64,000 nucleotides of DNA from Gigaspora margarita. Taxonomy: Eukaryota; Glomeromycota; Glomeromycetes; Diversisporales; Gigasporaceae. The DNA lies in the NCBI GenBank assembly GCA_009809945.1, contig WTPW01000559.1, positions 1-64,000 of the forward strand. The letters run 5' to 3'. Below are positions 21,907-33,620 of this stretch, in pieces. The translations under genes were made by a program, and so were the position numbers. The notes below the pieces were generated by a model. That model worked only from the letters and a program-made list of their open reading frames with translations, was not told the origin of the DNA and ran no database searches. Position 1 is the stretch's first letter. Every line of letters begins with the position of its first letter.

Positions 21907-22503
21907 TACCGTATTGTCGCAAATAATGCGCCCGACGCGTTATTTGAGTATAAACGCGTAATCTAGAGTACGCGCTGGGGCGTTATTTGAGACAAATACA
22001 AATTTTTTAAGTAAATAAAGGTACTTCGGAAGTAGGGGTGATACTAAAAAATCTTCTTCCAAAGCACATTTTTAAATCCTATAGGATGTGTGTTATTTAG
22101 GGACGCGCATGGACGTTATTTTTAACCATATATATAATATTTAGGGGGGCCAGTTTTCTAAATAACGCCCAGCCTCGTATTTCGTGACAATACGTTAAGA
22201 GTAATTCAAATGTGATTTTAATGTTTATTTCCTTCTATCAATTAATTACTCACGATTAAAGAGATAAGTATATTTATAGTTCTATTGCCATCTTTTGCAT
22301 ATAATTTCTCAATTATGAAAAAAAATAACTTTCATTTTTGATCATATTGGTTTTGATAAAACGTCAACTTAATAATAAAAATGATTACTTACTAACTATA
22401 TATGGACGCGTTGTTTTTGAGACGCGCCGATGCGTTATCTTGAAACCATATATGCTATTTTCTACATAACATCCCAGGTGCGGTATTTCGCGACAATACG
22501 GTA
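21907..22503. mobile_element. MITE family X (ACCGTATTGTCGC ends), compound
   Basis: Outer ends TACCGTATTGTCGCAAATAA and the complement of CGCGACAATACGGTA. A third, inward copy of the end lies at 22174-22197 (CGTATTTCGTGACAATACG), so this is either two overlapping copies or a copy whose tail was duplicated. GCGTTATTTGAGA-type motifs repeat inside. A 116-bp relative with the same ends is at 52076-52191. Confidence 0.75.
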
Positions 22504-22658
22504 TAAAATAAAATAATTATCAACATAAATTTACATTTTTTTCACAAAAGTGCATGCTATTTTTTTTTTTTTTTTTACCTTGAAGTTTCCGAGTGCCTAT
22601 ACATGGTAATATAGCTATTTTTTTCGATAGCCTATTAAAATAATCAAAATAATGATAA

Positions 22659-22869
22659 TTAACGTCGTGGCTGAACCCGGAAACTAGGGACCTTGATTTA
22701 AAAATATAAACTCTACCAAAATCTACTTATGCTCTTTTATTATCAAAACTAACCCTAACCTAACCGTTAAAAAAAGCTAAGAAAATGCATCCCAAAAATT
22801 TAGTAATTTTATATTAAAATAATTAAAATTTCCAGCATTAGCCGTTTCCAGCTTCAGCCGCGACAATTA
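22659..22869. mobile_element. MITE with GTCGYGGCTGAA ends
   Basis: Left AACGTCGTGGCTGAACCCGG and the complement of CCAGCTTCAGCCGCGACAAT form inverted ends of about 30 bp. The interior includes ACTAACCCTAACCTAACC. GCTGAAGCTG-type sequence recurs near 29760 and 30010 and may mark a distant relative. Confidence 0.65.
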
Positions 22870-23004
22870 ATAATTATATATTAATTAACTTTTACAAAAA
22901 ATTATTCAAAAATAATTCTATTATCATGTCGAACTAGTTTAAAGCCTCAAGTTAAAAAAAAAAAACACTTTCGTTAGGTACTTGTGCTAAAAATGTAAAT
23001 TTAA

Positions 23005-23780
23005 GGTGTTCTCAAACAATCCCCTCAACGTGCTTTGTTAGTGTTTGAGATGATTCTCAATTATTCAATGAAATAATGTTTACAATCATTGCTTAAGCAG
23101 ACTATCTTTGTTTTATTTATTTATTATCATTGTGTCTTCAGTAAATTGTAGCAAAAAAAAAAAAAAAGCACCATACAACAAACAAATACTGAAATATAAC
23201 TTCTTTATAACTTATTCAGCAATACCTTAACAAACGAATGTAACTTCGACAACATTAAGAGCCAACTTTTTCTTTTAAAGACTTTACAAATACTGTATTC
23301 ACATGTTGCAGTAACAATATTCGCAATTTTTGCGGATTTAACTCCAAATAAAACCAACGCAAACAATAATAAAGTCTGAATATTAAAATTTTTTTTTAAA
23401 AAAAAAAAAACAGTAAAATGCGAATAAAAAAATGAACTGCACACAAAAATTAAAAGAGAATAAATATTGGCGAGTTTTCTCTTTGGTTTTCCTGGGATTT
23501 TTTATTTGCGATAGGAGTTTCTAATTAAAAAGTAGCACAATAAATTTTTGACGGTTACAATTTCGCTGAAGATCTATAACATAAAGAGAAATGTTTTAAA
23601 AAATTCTATTACATAATACGAAACTTTAACCAATAAGCGTTAACTCTATAAAAAAGATGATCACCTCTAGATTTTTTTCAGTGAAGTGGCAACTCACTTT
23701 GTAGTTTTTTCAGTTTTTTTGACTCCCAACTATTTAATATTTTATCTCTGATCAATTGATGTAGGCGCTTGAGGACACCC
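23005..23780. mobile_element. TTAA-flanked non-autonomous element
   Basis: TTAA at 23001-23004 and 23781-23784 bracket ends GGTGTTCTCAAAC and the complement of GCGCTTGAGGACACCC. The 776 bp are AT-rich, and the single minus-strand frame inside has no recognised motif. TTAA duplication suggests a piggyBac-like enzyme, but a 3-bp TTA duplication (Harbinger) cannot be excluded. Confidence 0.6.
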
Positions 23781-23964
23781 TTAATTAATATTTAAATACA
23801 TATAGCCTATAAAAATTTGAATTTAGTGATTTTCACATATTACCCTAACTACATAAGATTTTTTAATTATGTCACGAGTCTCTAATGCAGGATAAGAGAT
23901 TGATGATCTCTCAAGTATCTCTCTCAATGTATTTGTTAGTTATAGAGATCGTGCACAAGTACTA

Positions 23965-24125
23965 CTATTAATTGAAGTAAGTCTTTCGGTAATTTTGCCA
24001 AAGTTCATTTTGCAAAATGCGATATTGAATTTTAGTTAATCAACGCAACTCTATGATAAAAAAAGATGGTCTCTGACCATCTTTTTTTTAGATCGCGATA
24101 AATGAACTCACTTGACCGAATAATT
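23965..24125. repeat. Palindrome with perfect central hairpin
   Basis: Centre AAAAAAAGATGGTC-TCTG-ACCATCTTTTTTTT at 24057-24088. Outer arms pair TTCGGT, AAGTTCATTT and GCGAT with their complements. AGGTGCTTGAGAGCACCCT at 24169-24187 resembles the right end of the preceding TTAA element and may delimit a related element. Confidence 0.65.
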
Positions 24126-24189
24126 TATTTTCCACTAATTAAAAATTGTGCTCTGACCTATTAATTTAGGTGCTTGAGAGCACCCTGAA

Positions 24190-25700
24190 TCATTAACTTG
24201 TTACATGAATTTTAACTATCGTTAGGTATCATCAAAGCGTACGTTTTAATTAAGACTTTTCAAGCTTGAACTCTTTTGTTCAAGGTAAAACTTCAGGCTT
24301 TAAAAACATTCTCTTTACTACCAATTTTCTAACTATTTGTTAGGAATATTATTCCGCTTCAAAATCCGTTTGATCATTGTGTCAAAAACACATAAAACTG
24401 GGGCTACTATCAATTCGGGAGTATTTTATGCCAAGTTTAGTCCAGATAGTTAATAATTATGTGAAGTGCATAAAAAGATAATACGTATGCGAATAAGTGA
24501 AATCGTAGATACAAGTACTCAACACGCATGTATGGATTTTATTGGGACGTCAAGAATTAATAGAAAAGTGCACACGAAACTAATTCAGTATAAAATTAAC
24601 AGGATAAATAATAATCAGGTTCACGGAATAACAAAAAATTTCGAATTATACAATTAAGAAATCATACCGAAGTCTTAGAAGAGGAAACACCCAGAAAGAA
24701 CAAAAGAAATAATTAAGACGAATTCAATTTGGTTTATAATCGTTCACTACTTAGAATCTTCGTGATATTAGATACAACATCTCGACATATTCTACCAATT
24801 TCACTTATCTAGGTATAATCCATCCGTCATGGAACTACTTGTCCTTACTGTCTAATTATAAATAACATACCAATATGATCCTTCCCAACCTTCGATTACA
24901 CTAACTTTATGCTTAACCAGTAATATTTTTATAAACTCATCGGGTTACTTTAAGAAGGTATCATCAACACGTACACGCGTTACCATTTTGTGCGCATCTA
25001 ATCTAAGGATGCATAACTCCTGCATACTAACAATAATGGGGTGTCTATGTATGAATAACTATATATGGAAATATACATGATGGGATAAGGGTACACATTA
25101 AAAACATAGGAAATAAGTAATTCCGAGAAGACTAACTAAATAAAGTAGGAGAGAAAATTGAGGGGAACCAATATTGTACGTACGTCGCACGAAGGTAGCA
25201 CTGGTTTCGAACAATGATTTTACAAATGTACTAGTAGTTTGTTTCCTGTTGATTCAAGTGGAATTCATAAAATTCATTATTATTGATTTATAATGTCCTA
25301 TTATCCATGCAATATAAGGTTCAACATTTTATTGGGTCTAAAATTAAAACTTATCTATTGAATCTGACGTTTTGAGGTATTGATGAGTGCATTTTCTTCA
25401 TTTCAGAATTGCAAATTAACAAAAAATTAATTTGATACAATAACGTTTTGTGGAAATTAGATTACAAATCATGAACCTTTTATTAAACAGCTGATTTCGA
25501 ACTCGGTTCAATTTTAAATTTTATAATTAAGTTCAAAAATTCGAACAGAGACGAACTGAGTTTGTATAGCAAGATAACAACCTAAATATCCACTCTATCT
25601 GTAATAAATGCTCATATGCTCAATATGCCCTTTCTTTTATTTCAGCCGTTTTTGGCAGAATTGATCCGAGTCACCTCGGTGACGATCTTGGGTTCATTTT
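24190..25700. other. Intergenic stretch, no gene recognised
   Basis: Frames up to 63 codons but without motif or codon bias. No paired ends found. TTGTACGTACGTCGC near 25174 is one of several CGTACGTA-rich spots in the window. Confidence 0.35.
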
Positions 25701-25711
25701 CCCTTGCAGCG

Positions 25712-25873
25712 TACGTACGTACGTACCGTATTCCGTTCGCCGAAGTACCCGTGTGATGCAATTTTTACAATTGAAAAAATTTTGAATCACGAGTATTATA
25801 CATCACTTACATCACTTGTACATTATTTGTCATACCGGGTACTTTGGCGAACGGAATTCGGTACGTACGTAAA
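25712..25873. mobile_element. MITE with CGTACGTACCG ends
   Basis: Left CGTACCGTATTCCGTTCGCC and the complement of GGCGAACGGAATTCGGTACG, pairing on through AAGTACCCG. About 38-bp arms and 162 bp total. The frame overlapping it is an artefact of the arms. Confidence 0.8.
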
Positions 25874-25889
25874 TTATCCACCAAAAAAA

Positions 25890-26575
25890 TGGCATAAGCC
25901 AATCATGTTTCAAGATCAGGTGCAACATTACATTGACGTCAAAAACCGCTTATAACTCCAAATTTTGTATAGGAAACCACCATTAGCGTTCTAACAAAAA
26001 CTTTTCCTGGAAAAATTTTACTATATGTCCAGCAAACTGCTAATATTAATACAAGCCCTAACCCCAATGTCAATAACATTATCGTTTTCTGCGTTAACGA
26101 AATTTTTTTTGGTGCTGCTGGGATAGTTTACGTACATACGTACGAATTGAACGTACATTGCAGATGGCATCGTAACACAAAAATTACTGTGTAGTAGACA
26201 ATTTTAAAGTGCATGGTAGGGTTAGAGTGAGATTAGGGTGAAGTCGCGTTAGGGGGTAAACTAATTTATTAATGTTTTTGTGGGGCGTTTATTGTTGCAC
26301 GATTCTCACATGATGTATATTTATTTCTATCCGGATTATCCGGGTAGCATAACCATGCCCCGGTTAAGGGATGCTTATGCGGGTTACCTTTATCCGGGTT
26401 TAATGTTTAGTCTTAAGATTAAATTTGGATAATCTAGAAACCAAACCCATTGATAAAAGCCTATTTAGGAAAATCGAATGGTGGGATCATTGAGTTACAT
26501 AACGTGTACAGTACATACGTATAAAATTCAAACACTGTAATTTTTGATGTTTTAGGTTTTGTTTCTTTTTTTAAC
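25890..26575. repeat. Degenerate MITE debris upstream of kinase gene 2
   Basis: Contains a weak core motif (AACTTTTCCTGGAAAAATTT, 25998-26017), CTAACCCC, a partial copy of the 2016-2134 MITE (26217-26285) and an inverted repeat of ATCCGGGT and GGTTATGCT units at 26328-26402. The 290 bases before the kinase ATG hold no clear promoter motif. Confidence 0.5.
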
Positions 26576-29322
26576 ATGGAAAATCCTCCAAAAGAAAATG
26601 AAAGGCTAAAATGGTTTCAAAAAGCTATCGAAGACAAGCTTATTAATTTTTTCGATTTTACTGAATTCGGTGGCAAAGAAAAAATTGATGATAAGGGACC
26701 TGTTTCAGTACACAAATCAGAATGGACAAATTATGGATTGACAGTCGTCCTTAAAGGTATAAAATTTGATGTGGATGGGGATAACATGAATTCATTTGTA
26801 AAAGAGGTACGTACAAGGAATTTTTCTGGTTATTGGAAATTTTTTATCCTTAAGCTTTAATTGAATAATTTATCTTATATAAATATAAGCTTCAAACCCT
26901 ACAAAGAGTAAGCTTTCATCCTAAAATAAACCATTTTTATGGTGTAACTAAAGGTAGGTATTTCTTTTAATGAATTATCAAATGGAAAACTAGAATATGA
27001 TTTGAAAAAGCTGTTTTCTTGCATTTATAATAGATCCTGTTGGAAGTTATATGATAGTCCTCCATCATGCCAATAACGGAGATTTGCGTGAATATTTGAA
27101 TAACAACTTTTCAAAATTAAAATGGGACGATAAATATCGTATTGCAGGAGAAATATCGCAAGGCCTCGCATTTTTGCATAATAATGATATAGCTCATAGA
27201 AATCTTGTAGGTATATTGGGTGTACAATGAAAAATAACGGGGAATTTTTTTTATCGGAATTAATGTCACTCCCACGTGCTGCTACGCAGCACATGAGTAA
27301 CATTAACCCCGATAAAAAAATTTTCCTGTTTATTTTCGTATGTCCAATATTGATGTTATTGTTCATATTATATTAGCATATGAAATTTTTTGTCGTCATT
27401 TGCATAAATGATGATGTCCTTTTATAACAAAAATATCAAGCAAAAAATTTTTATATGATCATATCACATGAACAATAAATATATATATCTCTCGATTTTT
27501 AATTTTTGACTGCATAATATTTAATTAATTTAGTATATTTTTATAGCATACAAAAAATATTCTGGTTCACAATAATAAGATGATGATCACAGATTTTGGT
27601 TTATCTAAAATAATGACTCCTGAGTCGTCAAGCTCGAACTCGGTTGTTGATGGAATGCCAGCATTTATAGACCCACAGTGTTTTAAAGACCCTAAGTACA
27701 AACGTACTTATAAAACAGATATTTACAGCTATGGAGTTATTCTTTGGGAAATTTCAAGTGGTAAGAAGCCTTTTTGCGACTTAAAGAGAATACAAATTGC
27801 CATTAAAATATATAATGGTGACAGAGAAACACCTGTGAAGGATACACCGTCCGAATATGTTGATCTTTATAAACGATGTTGGGATGATGAACCGGACAAT
27901 CGTCCAAAAATAGGAGAAATTCTCGATTTTTTTGGTCCAAACACAGTTGAACAAACGAATACTCATGTAAACACAGAAGGTTCTTCAGATGGATTACTTG
28001 AAGAAGCTATTTCAAAAAATTCTATCAAATTCTATGACTACAATCTGTTTAGTAATATTAAAATTCTTTATGAAGAAGAAATTAGTTTAGTATATACAGC
28101 TAAATGGCAACAATTTGGATTAACTGTTGTTCATAAACATCTTAAAATTCCTTTAGACAAAGAGATTATTAAAGAGGTATTAACTTTTTGTTTTATTGCT
28201 TTATCTTTACGTTTATTAACTAAGAATTAAACCTTATTTAAAGCTTGAACTTTTACAAAACACAACCGATCATCCGAATATTATTAAATTCTATGGGGTA
28301 ACTAAAGGTAATTTTGAATATTTATAAATGGAAATAAAAATAATTTATTTGTATTATTATGCACTCAAGAATTCTGTGTCAGGTTTTGTCGATTACAATC
28401 AACCAAATATTACGAAAAAATTTTTTATCTTAAGATTACGTCTATGAATCAGTTTTTCATACTATAACAAAAAAAAAACAATTCCTCTTATAATTTTGGC
28501 ATAAGACTTATTTTAAATCCTCTTCTAACCCAACCTAAACCTAACACTAACCCTAATATCAAAATCTGCTTAATGTAGGCCGATGCTGAATGATCGGCAA
28601 AACATGACACAAATTTTTTATATGTTATTATATTAATCATAGTCGTTTATGTAATGAATAGACCCTTCCAATGAATATCCCATAATGGTTTTGCAATATC
28701 CTGAAGGAGAATATTTATGCGACTACTTGAGAAGGAGATCTTCTGAATTACAATGGACTGAAAAAATATCTATGGCTATAGAACTAGCAGAAGGGTTAAA
28801 ATACCTTCACGAACATCATGTTGCCCATCGTGGACTAGTAAGCATAATTATGTTTATGAGCGCGCATTAGTTTAACTGTTTACTAATAATCAATTTTACC
28901 ACCCTTAGGATTCTAAGCACATCGTATTTTATAAAGGAAAAATGTTAATTGCAGGTTTTGGTATTCCAGAACACATATCAACTTCAAATTCAAAGACTCT
29001 GGGATCGCCAGCATACACTGATCCCCAATGTCTTAAGGAACCTACATACAAACGTGATAAGAGATCAGATATATATAGTTTTGGTGTCATTCTTTGGGAA
29101 ATCTCTAGTGGACGACCACCATTCCAATCCTTTGAAAGTGGGTATGCAATCACTCTTCATGTGTTTAAAGGAGAAAGAGAATTACCTGTTAATGATACTC
29201 CACCTCAATATGAACAACTTTATACGCGATGTTGGGTTGAAGATCCTGAAAAACGCCCAGATATAGTGTCAATTCTTGAAAATTTAAAGCAAATTCAGAA
29301 TGCATTATCGGAAACAAAGTGA
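26576..29322 (+). CDS. Tandem kinase-pseudokinase fusion (TKL type), 583 aa
   Basis: Seven exons: 26576-26806, 26890-26953, 27034-27206, 27547-28176, 28244-28307, 28662-28837 and 28909-29322; all junctions are GT-AG and in frame. Domain 1 (about residues 28-290) has Lys60 (VVLK), HRNL with Asn155 where the catalytic Asp belongs, Asn160 and an intact DFG (172-174), but a degenerate glycine loop. Domain 2 (about 310-575) has Lys353, HRGL (Gly445 for Asp), His450 for the loop Asn, and GFG (462-464) for DFG; its glycine loop is absent. Both are probably catalytically weak or dead. Intron positions in each half match those of the kinase at 4882-6005, so the gene probably arose by tandem duplication and fusion within exon 4. 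Role unknown; scaffold or allosteric partner is inference. Start ATG is preceded by TTTTTTTAAC. Confidence 0.9.
27213..27350. mobile_element. Palindromic MITE inside intron 3 of the fusion kinase
   Basis: ATATTGGGTGTACAATGAAA and the complement of TCGTATGTCCAATAT are the ends; arms of about 65 bp meet at GTGCTGCTACGCAGCAC. It expands intron 3 to 340 bp against 70 bp for the same intron in the kinase at 4882-6005. The 113-codon minus-strand frame across it is an artefact. Confidence 0.85.
28375..28611 (-). mobile_element. MITE with core motif inside intron 5 of the fusion kinase
   Basis: Ends TGTGTCAGGTTTTGTCGAT and the complement of ATCGGCAAAACATGACACA. The interior has AACAAAAAAAAAACAATTCC and then CTAACACTAACCCTAATATC, the reversed core and telomere-like order. 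It accounts for most of the 354-bp intron. Confidence 0.8.
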
Positions 29323-29364
29323 CTTATGGGTATGCCTATAAGCGTTATAATTGGAGGTGCAGTA

Positions 29365-29440
29365 GAAACTGTTACGACTTATGCTATAACCAGTCAAGGC
29401 TTATGTCGTAACTAGTTACAGCATAAGCCGTAGCAGTTTC
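29365..29440. repeat. 76-bp palindrome downstream of the fusion kinase
   Basis: GAAACTGTTACGACTTATGC and the complement of GCATAAGCCGTAGCAGTTTC. It lies 43 bases after the stop codon, so the transcript's 3' UTR may include it as a hairpin. Confidence 0.7.
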
Positions 29441-30850
29441 GGAAATAGGGAAATGGAATTGAATTGAGTAGTTTAAACGCGAAATCTGATGATGATGGAT
29501 TTGAATTTTAAGAACATTATTAGCATTATATCGTACATATTTACAGAATTATGAATATATCAACAGAACAAATGGATTTAGCAGATAGTGTCAAATTGGT
29601 GGGAGGAAAGGTCTTTTCCTAAGTTAAATTTCACATTTAAATTCGAATGTCTTCATAAGTTAATAGTGAGTTATAATTAAAATTTGTACTTAAAACTTGG
29701 ATCTTAATAAAATCATAGTGACTTAGCGAACTGAATCAATAAATTAAAATAAAAGTGTCAGCTGAAGCTGTGATCGGCTGTATTTGAGATATTGAAATAT
29801 TTTAATATTAAAATTTTACAAATTTTTGGGACTTTTTTGTCAGCTTTTTTATAGGTTAGGTTGGGATTTAGGGTCAATTTTATTAATAAAAAGTATAAGT
29901 GAATTTTTAATAAGTATTGTAGATTTAAATAAAGACTTCCAATCTCAGCTTCAGACGCCAAAATAAATAAATTTGCTTCTAACCCTGCTTTAAGATCCGA
30001 CTTGATAGGTTACTGCTGATGCTGAAATAGGCTGGTGCTAAAATTAAGGTCTCTATTTATATAATTATAAATGATATTAATCCATTTTACTTTTTTACTA
30101 CGATCAATATTGTAACTACGGCGCCCTGTCATAATTCTTATTACTTAGATTAATTTTCATCAATTTGATTTAATTCGGATACAATTCGAATACTTTATGA
30201 TTATCGGTTGGAATTTTTTAAATTCGGAAATTTGGACTTTTTTAAATTTGTATTCGGAGTTCAGATGAATAAATTTTTTACTATGAATAAATTGCAACGG
30301 TAGCCTCTGGTTTCAAGGGTTTCATAAAAGGAAATTGTACTCATGAGTTATAGTGTGACGACTTAAATACTACATTGTGGTTAACTATAAAGTAAGATAG
30401 AAAATAAACAAAAAGAAACTCGCCTCTAAAGGTAGCTTTTCATTTTATATTTTATAGTACCAGCGATATTAGAGCTTCACATTCACTGATTTACAAAGGT
30501 ATTTTTATGTAATATAAATATTCTTAAAAACTTTACTCTGATTTTGAAAGTTTTTAACGAAAAGGACGAACTAAAATATTGTAATTTTGTTTTATTGTCA
30601 AGAATGAACTATGTGGTGAATCAAAAGATTTAAGCAGAAATAAAATCATTACTGTAGCCATTTCTACTATGTGAATTTATAATTGAATAGTTAGCAAACA
30701 TGTATTTATTAATTGAACTAATGTGTAAATTTTATTTTTATTTAAAATTGTATTACAATATATATGTTATTATTCACAGTCATGTACAAAAATTTAGATG
30801 CTATACGTTACTTTTTATTGTTTAATTCGTGATCCGCATGTTAACCAGTG
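29441..30850. other. Intergenic; possible worn MITE, otherwise nothing
   Basis: CAGCTGAAGCTG at 29760 and TGCTGATGCTGAAA near 30012, with TAGGTTAGGTTGGGATTTAG between, may be a worn relative of the 22659 element. No gene recognised. The 67-codon minus frame here is not convincing. Confidence 0.35.
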
Positions 30851-30852
30851 AA

Positions 30853-31491
30853 AAAGAATCTGGCGTTTTCCTAAGGGGAAATCAATTTCGTACTAAATAA
30901 ACCTCCCTTGTGCGCATAACAGACGTTGTAGAGAAGAAAAATAATGGTAGTTGAGACATTAAAATCGGCCTGGTGGATCATGAGATATAAGTGTATTTGT
31001 CCTCATGACCAGTGTTGTACGATTTGGCTGTCCACAGCTTTTTTTGGCTTGTCCATGTCCAAAATTGTCCAAACGTCCAAGTTGTCCAAAGCATGTCCAG
31101 GTTTTAATAATTAATAAATCTATCTAAAAAATATATAACTATATATTTTTTTAGATGCTGAACACATTTCGTTAAAATTAAAATAGGTTATTTTAATAAA
31201 ATTTTAAGTAATTTTATTTTATTTAATTGTCCAAAGTTGTCCAAAATCGTCCAAATCATTGTCCAAAGCTGTCCCATGACAACACTGCTCACAACTATAT
31301 GATATAAACAAAGAAGTAAACAAAATAGTCATAAAGACAAAAATGCCAATATCTTATGATCCACTAGGCTGATTTTAATGTTACAACTACCATTATGCTC
31401 ATAATTATTGCCTCTACAACTTTTTATGAGCATGAAAGGTTTACTTAGTACAAAATCAATTTATCCTTGGGAAATGCCAGATTCCAAAAAA
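30853..31491. mobile_element. Fold-back element split at its apex by a hAT MITE
   Basis: Left arm 30853-31001 and right arm 31296-31491 are reverse complements over most of their length (AGAATCTGGCGTTTTCC with its partner, ATAATGGTAGTTG, ACATTAAAATCGGCCTGGTG). A separate 278-bp hAT MITE fills the loop. The motif GATCCACTAGGCTGATTTT recurs at 42608 and 50881. Confidence 0.82.
31010..31287 (+). mobile_element. hAT-type MITE family Y, nested
   Basis: Ends CAGTGTTGTACGATTTGG and, in reverse, CAGTGTTGTCATGGGACAGC. Flanking 8-mers CTCATGAC and CTCACAAC agree at six of eight positions, an aged hAT TSD. Repeated GTCCAAA units are subterminal at both ends. A second copy is at 58408-58690. Confidence 0.85.
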
Positions 31492-31544
31492 AGGGGATGG
31501 CTAAAGCCTAGTTCATTTATATGTTTTTGATTATTTAATTAAAA

Positions 31545-31615
31545 TTAGGGTAAGGGTTAGTTAGGGTTAGGGTTAGGGAAGTCTTTTATGTAAAATTGTT
31601 TTTTTAACATTTTTT
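31545..31615 (+). repeat. Interstitial telomere-like TTAGGG array
   Basis: TTAGGGTAAGGGTTAGTTAG followed by GGTTAGGGTTAGGG. Not at a chromosome end. No core motif follows it here, unlike in the MITEs. Confidence 0.6.
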
Positions 31616-32124
31616 ATTAGTGCTCCAAGACAGGTTTAAACACTCATTTCTTGTATTTTTGCGTTTTTCACTTTTTTCTTCATTTTTGTCTCATTGGGCT
31701 GATCTGGAAAAGTCAAATATTTATGACTTGATTGACCATTAGTCACATGACCAAACCTGGCTTTAGATACAAAACTTACATTTTTGATACTCTTGCACTT
31801 ACTTTTTGATACTGATCGACATGCAGATCCTGATAAAAATAAAAAATTTAAAAACTTTGAGCAAAGATATCTTGACAACTACCTGCTTGAATCTAATAAA
31901 CTTTTTCAATTTAATTCTATGAATTCATAGAATTCAAATAAAAGAAGATTTATCAAATTTAGCTATGTTGGTTGTAGACCCTGGACATCTCTCATATAGG
32001 TCATAACTAATCTGCATGAATTTAGACATTTTTGCTACTTCTAAAATCAAGTAAATTTGCTAAAAGTTGGATTATTTCATATAAATTTTATAGCAATTTG
32101 CTAAAAACTAAATTATAACATCTA

Positions 32125-32502
32125 CAGTGCGGGACAGCTTAAGATATCCAATTTTATTGGTTGTTTTAAAAATAGTATAACTTGACAAAAAATTAATAAA
32201 TCAAAAATCCCTCTTTCAAATTTATAGTTTGTAACCCAAACTATATTTCTGAAAGAGGATTTTCTTTTATTTTTATTTTTAATAGTGATATAGCAGTTTA
32301 AACTTTGTCATTTTACATATAAACCAAAAATTTGGCGCTGATCTACATGCATAAGCCAATAAAAATCGATTATTTTTGTGTTACACTATCCTAAATTTGG
32401 CACATCTTAGTAAAAAAGTTGATGTTTTATAATGTCCTTATCAAATTTGGCGCCTTTTTAATCATAAAATAAAAAGTGGATATCTTTTGTTGTCCTGCAC
32501 TG
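32125..32502. mobile_element. Tc1/mariner-type MITE family M, copy 1
   Basis: Ends CAGTGCGGGACAGCTTAAGA and the complement of TATCTTTTGTTGTCCTGCACTG, with TA on both outer sides. 378 bp. The interior includes a hairpin with CCTCTTTCA arms. Nested in the 3-kb element. The second copy is at 36662-37000. Confidence 0.88.
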
Positions 32503-33399
32503 TAGCATCAGGTAAATAAATTTTTTATTTGAATTTGTAGAATTAAAATAAAAAAATTTTCATCAAATTTGGTCAAGAACTCGTGGAGATATCTTTGATG
32601 AAAGTTTCTGTAAACAATTTCAATATAGCTTCTTTGTAATATGTTTTTTTGCTTTTACAAAATAACCCACTGTTCAGCGATGATTTACAAGAAATTTTAT
32701 TATGCTAACTAAAAAAATTTTTATCAAGACCTAGCGCATATCATAGACTAATAGAATCTCAAATTTCATGAAATAATATTAAAAACTCGTGAAGATATTA
32801 ATGTTTTTGTAAATTTAGATGCATACATTTTCACAAGTTTTCCTCTATAATCAAATGCTTCCAAAAGCACTTTATCAAAATGAAACCTCCAAAACGTGAC
32901 CAAGTAAGTTGATTTAATAGATATTTGAGGTCTTTAATTAAAATTTCATTAAAAACATATTAATATTGACGAAGTTATGATAATTTTTCAATTTGCTTCC
33001 AGATTCAGGATTTTTTAAAATTTCAATTTTTATGAAAACAGAAAAATTACATCACCGGCTAGATTTTTACAAGTTCAAATGAAACAAGTTACTGCGCACT
33101 AAGTAAACTTTTAAAGAATATAATTGCTTATTAGAATCTCAATTTTCATAAAAAAATATTGAAAACTCATGAAGATATTAACGTTTTTGTAAATTTGAAC
33201 ACATACGTTTTCACAAGTTTTTCCTATATTCAAATGCTTCCGACAGCACTTTCTCAAAATTAAACCTCCAAAACATGACTAATTAAGTTGATATAATAGG
33301 TATTCGAGAGTCTTTAGTTAAAATTTCATCAAAAGCGTATTAATATTGACGAAGATATTTAGATTTTTCATTTGCAACTAAATTCGAATTTATCTTAAT

Positions 33400-33620
33400 T
33401 TTGGCATGTGATATATGTTTTTGGAAATAGAAAAAATCTTTTATCAAAGATATCTCTACGAGTTCTTGACCAAATTCATAAAATTTTTTTCTTTGAATTC
33501 TACAAATATATAGAATTCAAATAAAAAAAAGTTTATCAAATTTGGTCAAGAACTCAGAGAGATATCTTTGATAAAAGATTCTTCTATTTCCAAAAAGTAT
33601 ATTATAAAGAAGCTGCACCA
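33400..33620. repeat. Central palindrome of the 3-kb element
   Basis: TGGAAATAGAAAAAATCTTT pairs with the complement of AAAAGATTCTTCTATTTCCA. Inside are AAGATATCTCTACGAGTTC and GAATTCTACAAATATATAGAATTC, a variant of the module found in the Mutator-like elements. Confidence 0.8.

Noticed and set aside
27025-27366. 113-codon minus-strand open frame
   Set aside because: It lies over exon 3, the following intron and a palindromic MITE of the plus-strand kinase gene. Its sequence follows from the palindrome and the opposite coding strand.
28949-29266. 105-codon frame in a second plus frame of kinase exon 7
   Set aside because: Shadow of the kinase C-lobe, whose motifs (SDIYSFGVILWE) read in the other frame.
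31545-31615. TTAGGG arrays as a sign of a telomere
   Set aside because: They are short, imperfect, scattered over the window in both orientations and mostly internal to MITEs.
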